This document shows positions 36,060-44,979 of a stretch of 64,000 nucleotides of DNA, in pieces. The notes beneath the pieces were generated by a model. The model worked only from the letters and a program-made list of their open reading frames with translations, did no database searches and was not told where the DNA came from. Position 1 is the first letter of the stretch; each line of letters opens with the position of its first letter. The stretch is from Paraburkholderia elongata. GTDB taxonomy: Bacteria > Pseudomonadota > Gammaproteobacteria > Burkholderiales > Burkholderiaceae. Made by a program: the position numbers and the translations under genes. The stretch is from positions 1 through 64,000 of the forward strand of contig NZ_WOEZ01000260.1 in assembly GCF_013177735.1 (NCBI RefSeq), written 5' to 3'.

Positions 36060-36641
36060 CTAGAGCGCGATCTTGGTGCCGAGCACCGCCAGAAACTGGG
36101 TCAGCCATTGCGGATGGGCGAGCCAGGTCGGGGCGGTGACGAAATTGCCATCGGTCACCGCCGCGTCAACGGCGATCTCGGCATAGACGCCGCCGGCCAT
36201 GGTCACCTCCGGCGCGCAGGCCGAATAGGCCGCGATGCGTTTGCCGCGGACCACATCGGCGGCGGTGAGAAGCTGGGGGCCGTGGCAGACGGCCGCGATC
36301 GGTTTGTTCGCCTCGGCGAAATACCGCACCAGAGCGATCACCTTGGAGTCGAGCCGAAGATATTCGGGGGCCCGTCCACCGGCGATGCACAGGGCATCGT
36401 ACGAGACCGGGTCGATCGCGTCGAAGCTGGCATTCAGGACGAAGTCGTGACCGCGCTTTTCCGTATAGGTCTGATCGCCTTCGAAATCATGGATGGCGGT
36501 CTTCACCTTCTCGCCCGCGCGCTTGCCGGGACAGACGGCGTCGACCCTGTGTCCGACCATGGTCAAGGCCTGAAACGGCACCATTGTTTCGTAATCCTCG
36601 GCATAGTCGCCGGTAAGCAGCAAAATCTTCTTGACAGTCAT
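36060..36641 (-). CDS. DJ-1/PfpI-family protein
   Basis: 193 residues. Nucleophile Cys119 in AAVCHGPQLL, preceded by the elbow segment CIAGGRAPEYL and the N-terminal acidic GDYAEDYE. Family members are glyoxalase/deglycase- or chaperone-like; this type is often annotated as a PfpI protease. Single gene, next to the GFA/aldehyde dehydrogenase operon, which reads the same way. A detoxification role is inferred. Confidence 0.88.
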   Translation of the reverse strand: MTVKKILLLTGDYAEDYETMVPFQALTMVGHRVDAVCPGKRAGEKVKTAIHDFEGDQTYTEKRGHDFVLNASFDAIDPVSYDALCIAGGRAPEYLRLDSKVIALVRYFAEANKPIAAVCHGPQLLTAADVVRGKRIAAYSACAPEVTMAGGVYAEIAVDAAVTDGNFVTAPTWLAHPQWLTQFLAVLGTKIAL

Positions 36642-36735
36642 GATCTTCTCATCGGATATACGGGCACTCTCGAGCCCGCGGGTTCGGGAACCAGGTTACA
36701 CGTTCTTGTACCTGTTTGACGGGTGGCATAGACGG

Positions 36736-38115
36736 TCAATAGTCCATCCATTTCGCCAGCGCCTGGTTCTTAGCGTCGGTGTAAGGAGGGAACAGGTGGT
36801 CGATCGCTGAGTCGGGCGGCGATATGAGCATAGATTTCGCGTGTGTGAGCGCGTCGAAGCCATGCTTGCCATAATAGTGGCCCAGGCCGGATTGTCCTGT
36901 TCCTCCGAACGGCATGGATTCAACAAATAGATGAATGTTGACCTGGTTCACCGCGCCGCCGCCGTACGAAAGTTCGCCGATGAAGCGGTCGATCACCTTC
37001 TGGTCCCTGCTAAACACGTAAGCCGCGAGCGGATCGGGCGTACCGGCAATCCGACCCAATGCTTCGTCGAGGGTCTTATAGGTGAGGATCGGAAGGACCG
37101 GACCAAACACCTCTTCTTCCATGATTGCATCGTCCCATGTAACCGGATAGAGAATCGTCGGATCGAGGTATCGTGCCTCGGGATCGGATTGTCCGCCTGA
37201 CACGACCTTGGTTGGATCGATAAGCCCGGCCAGCCGTGAAACTTCTCGGGCGTTGATCACGCGCGAGTAATCCGGATTGTTCTTCGGGTCAGTGCCGTAG
37301 AGCTCGACAACGGCTTTCTTGACCTCAGCAACGAATGCATCGGCGACAGATTCATGAACATACGCATAGCCAGGCGATGTACACCATTGGCCGCCCCAAG
37401 CCATGGCGCCCCAAACAATTTTTTTGGCAGCATCCTGAATGTTTGCGGTCGCGTCCACGAGCGCGGGGTTTTGGCCGCCGAGTTCAAGCAGCACTGGGGT
37501 TAAATTCTCGGCTGCCGCCTTCATGACGATCTTGCCAACCTTGGTGCTACCGGTGAAGAAGATGAAATTGAAGGGCAGCTTCAACAGCTCGGTGACTTCC
37601 TCGCGTCCGCCCCTCACGGCGGTCACAGCGCGTGGGTCGAAATAACGAGGCATGAGTTCCAGCAGTAGCGCGGAGGTCGCACCCAGTTGCTCGGAAAGCT
37701 TAAGTACGCAGGTATTTCCAGCTGCCAGCGCGGAAATGGCCGGTCGGAGGAGCAAGAGCAGGGGGCCATTGAACGGCCCTATGACTAGCGTCACGCCGTA
37801 AGGATCACGGTAGACAACCCCTTTGTATCCCGTCTGAGCAAGAAATTTGGGGAGTGGTGCTTCTTCCGGTTCCATCCAGCTTTTCAGTTGGCTTTTCTGG
37901 AACTGCATCTCACCGAGTGATGCTGCAGTCTCGAAGATATATTCCTGGCTGGCGGTTTTGAAATCTACTGCCATCGCCTTTTGAAGCGCGGCCTCGTTCT
38001 CGACAAGCAATTGGGCCATCCGATCGAGCTGCTCGACGCGCCAGTCGCAGGTTCGCGTAACGCCGGTTGCGAAATAGGTTTTCTGCGCATCAAAAATGGT
38101 TTGAAACGGATTCAT
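36736..38115 (-). CDS. Aldehyde dehydrogenase
   Basis: 459 residues, NAD(P)-dependent aldehyde dehydrogenase. Cofactor loop FFTGSTKVGK, general base Glu211 in LLELGGQNP and catalytic Cys245 in GGQWCTSPGY. The short length and the C-terminal FGGTGQSGLGHYYGKHGFDALTHAKS match the class without an extended C terminus, of coniferyl-aldehyde type. The ATG at 38115 lies 12 bases after the GFA gene stop, so both are one operon. The LysR regulator at 38756 is divergent. Confidence 0.92.
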   Translation of the reverse strand: MNPFQTIFDAQKTYFATGVTRTCDWRVEQLDRMAQLLVENEAALQKAMAVDFKTASQEYIFETAASLGEMQFQKSQLKSWMEPEEAPLPKFLAQTGYKGVVYRDPYGVTLVIGPFNGPLLLLLRPAISALAAGNTCVLKLSEQLGATSALLLELMPRYFDPRAVTAVRGGREEVTELLKLPFNFIFFTGSTKVGKIVMKAAAENLTPVLLELGGQNPALVDATANIQDAAKKIVWGAMAWGGQWCTSPGYAYVHESVADAFVAEVKKAVVELYGTDPKNNPDYSRVINAREVSRLAGLIDPTKVVSGGQSDPEARYLDPTILYPVTWDDAIMEEEVFGPVLPILTYKTLDEALGRIAGTPDPLAAYVFSRDQKVIDRFIGELSYGGGAVNQVNIHLFVESMPFGGTGQSGLGHYYGKHGFDALTHAKSMLISPPDSAIDHLFPPYTDAKNQALAKWMDY

Positions 38116-38126
38116 TGGAGCCTCAA

Positions 38127-38561
38127 CTAAAGTGTGGGATTGCCGTCGAACTGAGCCGCACCGGGAAGTGCACTGACCCAAGGCATCCGACGGCTGACAA
38201 ACATCTCGAAAGTCGGCCGTAGCCAATCTGTCTGATCGAGCCCCCCTGCCTTCACAAAGAACAACGTTGGAGTGACGTCGGCCTCCGTCATCAGAGGTGA
38301 GCCGCATTGAGGGCAATATCGCCGTAGGGCTTTCATGCCACTCGCTCCTACGTCCTCGAACACAGCGGTTTCGCCATTGATCTCGAACGCATCACGCTGC
38401 ACGAACATCACTGTCGAGAAGGCGCTCCCCGCCTGCGGCCTGCAACGGTCGCAATGACACAGGCCGACGGCCACCGGCGGCGCGGAAATCTTGTAAGACA
38501 CCGCTCCGCACATGCAGCGGCCAGTCAGAGTTTGGGGAGGGGTAGAAGGATTTTCAATCAT
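38127..38561 (-). CDS. GFA-family zinc protein
   Basis: 144 residues. Zinc ligands are seen as RCMCGAVSY, LCHCDRC and RYCPQCGSPL, the GFA (glutathione-dependent formaldehyde-activating)/CENP-V fold. It probably handles an aldehyde-thiol adduct before the aldehyde dehydrogenase downstream in the same operon. The LysR gene at 38756 reads away from it. Confidence 0.88.
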   Translation of the reverse strand: MIENPSTPPQTLTGRCMCGAVSYKISAPPVAVGLCHCDRCRPQAGSAFSTVMFVQRDAFEINGETAVFEDVGASGMKALRRYCPQCGSPLMTEADVTPTLFFVKAGGLDQTDWLRPTFEMFVSRRMPWVSALPGAAQFDGNPTL

Positions 38562-38755
38562 AAGGATTCCTTAAACTAGTGATGTACGCGCTGCTGACAT
38601 CGAATTCTCCTCATGAGACGTTGAGCGTGACGCGCATCGACTTCGTCCAGCTGATTCGGCTGCGCCCCTTGAGCGCATCGGGTTGACACAAAGGTTAAAA
38701 TCAAACCGGTCATTAGTCCAATATCTCGAAGTCACTTTTTGGAGACGAAAAAGAT

Positions 38756-39652
38756 ATGGAATTTCGCCAGTTGCGTTACTTCCTCGCTGTCGCCGAGCAC
38801 CTGCATTTCACGGATGCCGCGACGCATCTGGGAATCGCCCAGCCGCCTTTGAGCCAGCAGATCCTGAAGCTCGAGCGGGAAATCGGCACTCAGCTGTTTA
38901 TCCGGCATCCGCGTCGCATCGAATTGACTGAAGCGGGACAGCTCTTTCGCGAGCGCGCGCGGCGTATCGTCGAGGACGTGCAGCAGGCTTTCGTCGACGT
39001 ACAGAACGCGGGACGCGGAGAGACGGGACGGCTTTCGCTCGGTTTCGCGGGTTCGACGGTGTTTCATCCAACTGTCGCGATGACAATGCAGCGGTATCGG
39101 CATGCGTACGAGCGCGTGTCGATCAGTTGCGAGGAGAGCAACAGTTCGCTGTTGCTCGACAAAGTCGTCGAGCGGCAGCTCGATGCCGCTCTGGTGCGCA
39201 TGCCGCTGAACTGTCGGGATCTGATCGTCGAACCGCTCGTCGACGAAGACATGTTGGCGGTGTTGCCGGCGAACCATCGCTTGAACCGGCGACGGCGCAT
39301 CGATCTGGCAGACCTTGCGGACGATTCGTTCATCCTCTTTCCACGACCGATCGGCCCGGATCTATACGACTCGATCATCGGCGCCTGCCGCGAAGCCGGC
39401 TTCGCGCCCTCGATTAGCATGGCGCCACAGATCTCATCGGCGGCGAACCTCGTGGCGGCCGGATTCGGCGTTGCTATGGTTCCCGCATCGATCCGGCAGA
39501 TCCAGGTCGAAGGCGTGTCGTATCACGAACTGAAGGGCAAACCGCTTTCGACGGGTATTGCGTTAATCCATCGGCAACGGGAAAGGTCGCCGACCGTGCT
39601 GAACTTCGTCAGGATTTTGCGGCAGCAGCGAGTGGCCGCCCGCACGGCATGA
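38756..39652 (+). CDS. LysR-family regulator
   Basis: 298 residues. The N-terminal HTH MEFRQLRYFLAVAEHLHFTDAATHLGIAQPPLSQQILKLE is of the BenM/CatM-like LysR group, with an effector domain to the end. A GGAGACG RBS precedes the ATG. Divergent from the GFA/aldehyde dehydrogenase operon, which it probably regulates, possibly in response to an aldehyde or aromatic compound. It converges with tauE. Confidence 0.9.
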   Translation: MEFRQLRYFLAVAEHLHFTDAATHLGIAQPPLSQQILKLEREIGTQLFIRHPRRIELTEAGQLFRERARRIVEDVQQAFVDVQNAGRGETGRLSLGFAGSTVFHPTVAMTMQRYRHAYERVSISCEESNSSLLLDKVVERQLDAALVRMPLNCRDLIVEPLVDEDMLAVLPANHRLNRRRRIDLADLADDSFILFPRPIGPDLYDSIIGACREAGFAPSISMAPQISSAANLVAAGFGVAMVPASIRQIQVEGVSYHELKGKPLSTGIALIHRQRERSPTVLNFVRILRQQRVAARTA

Positions 39653-39761
39653 TGGTTGCGTGCGTTGGCAATGCCGAAGCGGAGGTGAGTTTCCCAAGCG
39701 TCCGTTCCGAAGTTGACATGGGACGATCGACTGCCGCACTTCTAATGTGTCGGCCCCAGGG

Positions 39762-40568
39762 TCACCTGCCCAGTGCGGCTTTTGCCATCAGGCCGAGCGC
39801 CACACAGATCAACACGCATCCGAAACCTACCTGTACGTGCTGCGCGGAGAGACGGTGCGAGGCCAGTCGCCCGGCCACCATGCCGGCCGCTGTCGCCACG
39901 CTGAACCACAGCGTCAGCTCGAGCGGTAGCGGCGCGCCGTGCAGGACCGTCGCGACGACACCGCCGCTGCCGACCAGCGCGATCACCATCAGCGACGTGG
40001 CGACAATGCCATGCATCGACACGTTGGTCACTTTGCGCAGCATGGGCACGATGATGAAGCCGCCGCCCACGCCGAGCAGTCCCGTCATCAGCCCGGTCAG
40101 CGCACCGGTTGCAGCGAGTGCGGCCCCGGTGGTCCACGACCAGATCAGCCGGCCGGTATCGGGGTTCATGCGGCCGACGCAAAACCGTGAATCCGCACGG
40201 TCCGGCCGCCCGCGCCGCAAAGCCTGTGACAACAGCCGTCCGGCCACCGCCAGCATGACGATGGCAAACAGGGCCAAGAGCACGCGCTGCGGCATCGCGT
40301 GCGCAAGGCGCACGCCGAGCGAGGTCAGCGGCACGCCCGCCGCGGCCATGAACAGCGCGGCGCGGTAACGGACGAGCCGCTGCCGGAATGCTTCAAGCGC
40401 GCCGATCGCAGCGCTGCCCGCCACGGCAACCAGCGCAACTGGCGTCGCCTGCTGCATCGGCCAGCCCATGCCGGCCACCAGTGCCGGAACTGCGAGGATG
40501 CCGCCACCCGCGCCGGTCAGGCCGAGCACCGCGCCAACGATGGCGCCGAGGATAAGTGAAGTTAGCAT
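39762..40568 (-). CDS. TauE/SafE-family sulfite/sulfonate exporter
   Basis: 268 residues, about eight transmembrane segments. The start ILGAIVGAVLGLTGAGGGILAVPALV and the mid-protein LTGLMTGLLGVGGGFIIVPML are the two family repeats. As the last gene of the pdo-sqr operon, it most likely exports sulfite or thiosulfate made by sulfide oxidation. It begins 33 bases after the sqr stop. Confidence 0.9.
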   Translation of the reverse strand: MLTSLILGAIVGAVLGLTGAGGGILAVPALVAGMGWPMQQATPVALVAVAGSAAIGALEAFRQRLVRYRAALFMAAAGVPLTSLGVRLAHAMPQRVLLALFAIVMLAVAGRLLSQALRRGRPDRADSRFCVGRMNPDTGRLIWSWTTGAALAATGALTGLMTGLLGVGGGFIIVPMLRKVTNVSMHGIVATSLMVIALVGSGGVVATVLHGAPLPLELTLWFSVATAAGMVAGRLASHRLSAQHVQVGFGCVLICVALGLMAKAALGR

Positions 40569-40601
40569 GAGGAGTCCGATAGGTTGTGAGCCACCGCTGC
40601 G

Positions 40602-42269
40602 TTAGCCCACGAGTTCAGGCTGCGCCAGCCACTCGCGCCCCTTGAGCATCCCCTGCCAGTAAAGCGGCGGCAGGATGCGCTCCTTCAGCAACCACGCGAG
40701 GCGCGACGGGTGCTTGCCGTCGATCAGCCAGGTCGGCAGCGTCGGCGCGACCTTCCCGCCATAGAGGAATTCCGCGAGCACGATCTTGCCGCGTTCGACG
40801 GTCAGCGGGCATGATCCATAACCGTCGTATGCTGCCTCGCCCCGGACCTTCCCGAGGGCGGCAAGCACGTTGTGGGCGACAACCGGTGCTTGCTTGCGCG
40901 CGGCGGCGGCGGTTTTCGCATTTGGCGTGTTCGCGGCATCGCCGAGCGCAAAGACGTTTGAGTAGGTCTTGTGGCGCAGCGTCGTCTGGTCGACGTCGAC
41001 CCAGCCCGCCTTATCGGCCAGCGGGCTGACGCGGATGAAGTCCGGGGCCTTCTGTGGCGGCACCACGTGGATCATGTCGAACTCACGGGTCACCGATTCC
41101 ACACTGCCGTTCTCGAGCGTGCGCCTGAAAATCGCGCGCCTGGCCGGCCCGTCTATCGCACTCAGGTTGAAACCGAAGTTCAACGCGATGTCGTAACGCT
41201 TGACGTACTCCATCAATGCCGGGACATAGTCGGCCACGCCGAACAACACCGCCCCGGCATTGAAGAACTGGACATCTATTTGGTCAAGCCGGCCTGAACG
41301 CCGCCAGTGATCCGAGGACAGATACATCGCCTTTTGCGGCGCCCCGGCACATTTGATCGGCATCGGCGGCTGGGTGAACAGCGCGCGGCCACCCTTGAGT
41401 TCGCGCACGAGCTGCCAGGTATAGGGAGCAAGATCGTAGCGATAGTTGGACGTCACGCCATTCTGTCCGAGGGTTTCCGGCAACCCGTCGATAGCATGCC
41501 AGTCCAGCTTCAGTCCCGGACAAACGATGAGCTGCCTGTAGCTCACCACCCGGCATCCTTCGAGAACAACCGAATTCTTTTCCGGCTCGAACGCAGCCAC
41601 CGCGGCCTTGATCCAGTGCACCTTGCGCGGGAGCACGGCGGCCATCTCGCGGGCGGTGGTCTCGGGATCGAACACACCGGCTCCGACCATGGTCCAACCT
41701 GGCTGGTAATAGTGGACGTCGGCGGGGTCGATGATGGCGATGTCGAGGTTGCGCTCGCGCGCGAGCAGACTCGCGGCTGCCGCCACGCCGGCGGCGCCTG
41801 CGCCGATGATCACAATGTCGTGACTGGCCACGGCGACTTCGACGGGCACCTTGCCGTCGTTGGCAATACGTCGCGCCAGCGCGGACAGATCATAGCCTGC
41901 TGCCTTGCCAGCGGCGATGATGTCCGGCAGTGTCCGGCTCGGCGCTTCGGACAGCGCCCACAGCGTCGCGGCGCGCATCCCGGTGCGGCAATAGGCGAGC
42001 ACCGGCTTCGGCAGTGCCTGCATCAGTTCGCCGAACTGTGCAGCCTCGTCATCGCCGACCTTGCCGGATTCGATTGGCAGGTAGTGGGTCTCGATACCCT
42101 GTTCACGGGCCGCCGCCTCGATCTCGCTAAAGTTGGGCTGGTCGGAACCTTCGCCGTCGGGGCGATTGCAGACGACGGCGCGAAAGCCAGCGTCCGCGAT
42201 CGCACGCAGGTCGGATGCGGCAATCTGTTGTGATACCGCCAGTTCAGCCGTCAGTTTCTTGATGTCCAT
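40602..42269 (-). CDS. sqr: DUF442 phosphatase-like domain fused to sulfide:quinone oxidoreductase
   Basis: 555 residues, two domains. Residues 1-110 are a DUF442 (TIGR01244-like) domain with Cys94 in LAYCRTGMRA, a protein-tyrosine-phosphatase-like loop that may carry persulfide. From about 150, IVIIGAGAAGVAAA opens an FAD-dependent SQR with the catalytic-type cysteines in IVCPGLKLDW and MPIKCAGAPQKAMYLS. It oxidises sulfide to sulfane sulfur and passes electrons to quinone at the inner membrane; the fused domain may hand the product on to persulfide dioxygenase. Second gene of the operon begun by pdo. Confidence 0.9.
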   Translation of the reverse strand: MDIKKLTAELAVSQQIAASDLRAIADAGFRAVVCNRPDGEGSDQPNFSEIEAAAREQGIETHYLPIESGKVGDDEAAQFGELMQALPKPVLAYCRTGMRAATLWALSEAPSRTLPDIIAAGKAAGYDLSALARRIANDGKVPVEVAVASHDIVIIGAGAAGVAAAASLLARERNLDIAIIDPADVHYYQPGWTMVGAGVFDPETTAREMAAVLPRKVHWIKAAVAAFEPEKNSVVLEGCRVVSYRQLIVCPGLKLDWHAIDGLPETLGQNGVTSNYRYDLAPYTWQLVRELKGGRALFTQPPMPIKCAGAPQKAMYLSSDHWRRSGRLDQIDVQFFNAGAVLFGVADYVPALMEYVKRYDIALNFGFNLSAIDGPARRAIFRRTLENGSVESVTREFDMIHVVPPQKAPDFIRVSPLADKAGWVDVDQTTLRHKTYSNVFALGDAANTPNAKTAAAARKQAPVVAHNVLAALGKVRGEAAYDGYGSCPLTVERGKIVLAEFLYGGKVAPTLPTWLIDGKHPSRLAWLLKERILPPLYWQGMLKGREWLAQPELVG

Positions 42270-42308
42270 CGACTTCTCCTGTTGCTCCTACTAACCACGT
42301 GCACCGGC

Positions 42309-43196
42309 TCAGATTGCGTTGAGGGGAATCTTGAGATACGGCACTCCGTTATCTTCCGGATCGGGCATATGTCCGGCGCGCATGTTGACCTGCACCGACG
42401 GAAGCATCAGCACCGGCATGTTGAGCGTCGCGTCGCGCGCGGTGCGCATCGCAACGAAGGATTCCTCGCTGATACCGTTGCGTATATGGACGTTGTGTTC
42501 GCGTTCCTCGGCTACCGTGCTGACAAACTGCAAAGGCCGCCCGCCGGGCTGGTAGACGTGGCACATGTACAGCTTCGTGTCCGCCGGCAGGCTCAACACC
42601 TTGTTGATTGACCGGTAGAGCGTACGGGCGTCGCCGCCGGGAAAGTCGCAGCGCGCGGTGCCGTAGTCGGGCATGAACAGGGTGTCCCCGACAAAGGCTG
42701 CGGTCTGCACGCCGTCGCTGACCACAAAGGTCATGCAGGCCGGCGTATGGCCCGGGGTGTGGATGGCGCGCGCCTGCAACGCTCCGACGGCGAATGTTTC
42801 GCCGTCGCAGAGCAGGTGATCGAACTGGCTGCCATCGTGCGCGAATCCCGCGCCGGCGTTGAAGAGCTTGCCGAACACGTCCTGCACGCGCGTCACGTGC
42901 GCACCGATCGCGATTTTTCCGCCGAGTCTTTCCTTGAGGTAAGGCGCGGCCGACAGATGGTCGGCGTGCACGTGGGTTTCGAGAAGCCACTGGACCTTCG
43001 CGCCAAGTTCGTGAACGCGCGAGATGAGCTTGTCGGCTGTCGTCGTGGAGGTCCGGCCTGACTTCGGGTCAAAGTCAAGGACGCTGTCGATCAGTGCACA
43101 TTCGCCCGTGCGGATATCCAGCAACAGATAACTAATCGTCGAGGTACCGGGGTCGAAGAAGCCTTCGACCTGCATGGGACTCGTGGTATTCAACAT
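42309..43196 (-). CDS. pdo: Persulfide dioxygenase (MBL fold, ETHE1-like)
   Basis: 295 residues. The metallo-beta-lactamase motif HVHADH (LETHVHADHLSAAPYL) and the GHTPACMTFVV and FVGDTLFMPDYGTARCDFPGG stretches define the ETHE1/persulfide dioxygenase group, which turns glutathione persulfide plus O2 into sulfite. GAGGAGAGG sits directly before the ATG at 43196; an upstream in-frame start at 43223 is less likely. First gene of the pdo-sqr-tauE operon, divergent from fisR. Confidence 0.92.
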   Translation of the reverse strand: MLNTTSPMQVEGFFDPGTSTISYLLLDIRTGECALIDSVLDFDPKSGRTSTTTADKLISRVHELGAKVQWLLETHVHADHLSAAPYLKERLGGKIAIGAHVTRVQDVFGKLFNAGAGFAHDGSQFDHLLCDGETFAVGALQARAIHTPGHTPACMTFVVSDGVQTAAFVGDTLFMPDYGTARCDFPGGDARTLYRSINKVLSLPADTKLYMCHVYQPGGRPLQFVSTVAEEREHNVHIRNGISEESFVAMRTARDATLNMPVLMLPSVQVNMRAGHMPDPEDNGVPYLKIPLNAI

Positions 43197-43247
43197 CCTC
43201 TCCTCAAAAAATGGGGCTTCCAATGCGGCAGGGTCGGTGCAATCAGC

Positions 43248-43262
43248 ACAAGAACCGTGCCA
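43248..43262 (-). promoter_or_regulatory. Sigma-54 promoter candidate for pdo-sqr-tauE
   Basis: On the minus strand, TGGCACGGTTCTTGT spans 43262 to 43248. It matches the consensus TGGCAC-N5-TTGC except that the -12 GC is GT. It is about 50 bases upstream of the pdo start and would put transcription near 43236. It fits control by the sigma-54 activator encoded opposite. Confidence 0.55.
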
Positions 43263-43370
43263 TCGTCATTCCCATCTGACTTAAGGCATATAAGTTGTTG
43301 ATTTTCGTCAATATTTTTATCTACCTGGATTGGACGATGCCGTCCTCGGACGGTCAGCAGCGAGCGAAGA

Positions 43371-43417
43371 CTGCCAGTTCTGGCTGTCAGGTGGCAGTTG
43401 TGGCAGTTGTGGCAGTG
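43371..43417. promoter_or_regulatory. TGGCAG repeat block, possible FisR enhancer site
   Basis: Three direct copies of GTGGCAGT(T/G) lie back to back at 43391-43399, 43400-43408 and 43409-43417. An inverted CTGCCAG sits at 43371-43377, with a near copy at 43380-43386. The block is 110-170 bases from the sigma-54 candidate, typical of an upstream activating sequence. Confidence 0.5.
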
Positions 43418-43496
43418 TCGACGTATAGTGAGGTTTACCGGAGCCGCCGCCGTGAAATCCCCAAAGTCATTCATACCGATCACGCCCGTCGCGACG

Positions 43497-44837
43497 ATGC
43501 CGGACGAACTGCCTCGAGCGCTGGATGTCGATGCACTCGTGTCATATCTGGAGCACGACGCTCAACCGATGATCGTGCTCGATCCCGAGTACCGCATCCT
43601 TGCCGCCAACACCGCTTATCAACGTCAGTTCGGCGTCGCCAGCCAGCCTCACCTCGGCCGCAAGTGCTACCAGGTTTCGCATCACTACGACGTCCCTTGC
43701 GATCAGGCGGGCGAGCACTGTCCGATGAAACGGGCATTTGAACTGCGCGGCCCCGACCGCGTGCTGCATATTCATCACACGCCTCGCGGGCCGGAGCATG
43801 TCGATGTCGAGTTGCGGCCGATTTTCAATGCACAGCGGGAGGTGGTGGCATACGTCGAGCGGCTCTCGACGGTGCGCGGCGCATCCGCCAAGCCGAGCGC
43901 GGAAGGCCTTGTCGGGCGCTCGACGGCGTTCAACGCGGCGATCTCGGCGCTGCATCGCGTCGCGCCTTCGATGCTGCCGGTCCTGCTCCTCGGAGAGTCC
44001 GGCACCGGCAAGGAACTGTTCGCGCGCGCCCTTCATGAGGCAAGCGAGCGAGCGCAACACCCATTTGTCGTTGTCGAGTGCTCCGGCATCACGGAGGCCT
44101 TGTTCGAGACCGAACTCTTCGGCTATGAAAAGGGGGCGTTTACTGGCGCAGCCGCGCGCAAACCGGGTCTCGTCGAGACCGCGCAAGGCGGAACGCTGTT
44201 TCTCGACGAAATCGGCGATGTGCCACTGTCAATGCAGGTCAGGCTGCTGCGGCTCATCGAGTCCGGCACGTTCCGCCGGGTCGGCGGCATCGAGACCTTG
44301 CGCGCGGATTTCCGGCTCGTGGCGGCGACGCACAAACCGGTGCGGGAAATGATCGACGACGGCCGGTTCCGCCAGGACCTCTACTACCGCATCAGTGCAT
44401 TTCCGATTCACCTGCCGGCAGTGCGCGAGCGCCCCGACGATATCGCGCTGCTCGTCGAATCGATACTCCAGCGTATCGATAGCACACAAGGCATTGCGGG
44501 CCGCAAGTTCAGCATTGCAACGGACGCGCTCGCGAGGCTCCATGCCTATTCCTGGCCGGGTAATATCCGGGAACTGCGCAACGTGCTCGACCGCGCCTGC
44601 CTGTTGGCCGACGACGGGGTGATCCGGATCGAACATCTGCCGGATGACATGGTGGCGGCGGAGTCGGCGTATCTGGGCAGCAGCACGAGCTCACCCTCAT
44701 TCTCGGCACGCGGCGAGCTTACGGATCGTGAGTTCGTACGGTTCGCAAAGGAGTTCTCCGGGACACGCAGCGCGCTCGCTCAACACCTCGGGATGAGCGA
44801 ACGCACGCTGTATCGTCGACTAAAGACGCGAAGGTGA
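43497..44837 (+). CDS. fisR: Sigma-54-dependent sulfane-sulfur sensor regulator, FisR-like
   Basis: 446 residues from ATG 43497. An N-terminal PAS-type sensor has Cys57, Cys68 and Cys75 in CYQVSHHYDVPCDQAGEHC, i.e. C-x10-C-x6-C. This is the spacing of the reactive cysteines reported for FisR (53, 64, 71 from memory). A sigma-54 AAA+ domain follows (GESGTGKE, GAFTGA, GGTLFLDEIGD), then a Fis-type HTH (RSALAQHLGMSERTLYRRLK). GTG 43452, with GGAG upstream, is an alternative start; a TTG inside the repeats at 43398 is unlikely. It should activate the divergent pdo-sqr-tauE operon. Confidence 0.9.
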   Translation: MPDELPRALDVDALVSYLEHDAQPMIVLDPEYRILAANTAYQRQFGVASQPHLGRKCYQVSHHYDVPCDQAGEHCPMKRAFELRGPDRVLHIHHTPRGPEHVDVELRPIFNAQREVVAYVERLSTVRGASAKPSAEGLVGRSTAFNAAISALHRVAPSMLPVLLLGESGTGKELFARALHEASERAQHPFVVVECSGITEALFETELFGYEKGAFTGAAARKPGLVETAQGGTLFLDEIGDVPLSMQVRLLRLIESGTFRRVGGIETLRADFRLVAATHKPVREMIDDGRFRQDLYYRISAFPIHLPAVRERPDDIALLVESILQRIDSTQGIAGRKFSIATDALARLHAYSWPGNIRELRNVLDRACLLADDGVIRIEHLPDDMVAAESAYLGSSTSSPSFSARGELTDREFVRFAKEFSGTRSALAQHLGMSERTLYRRLKTRR

Positions 44838-44979
44838 CTGGGCGGGAGGCAAGTCGGGTTTCGATAGACGGTGACAGCGGGGCAGGAAATGCTGGCGCCA
44901 ACAATGACGTAATGATCGTTGCGCTACACCTCGGCTATCCGAAAGAAAGTCGGCCGGCGCGCTGGGCTCGCAGCTTCGC

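Noticed and set aside
43398..43496. TTG start of fisR inside the TGGCAG repeats
   Set aside because: The added residues (MWQLWQCRR...) are encoded by the repeat itself, no RBS precedes it, and a start at 43497 matches the sensor-Cys numbering of FisR.
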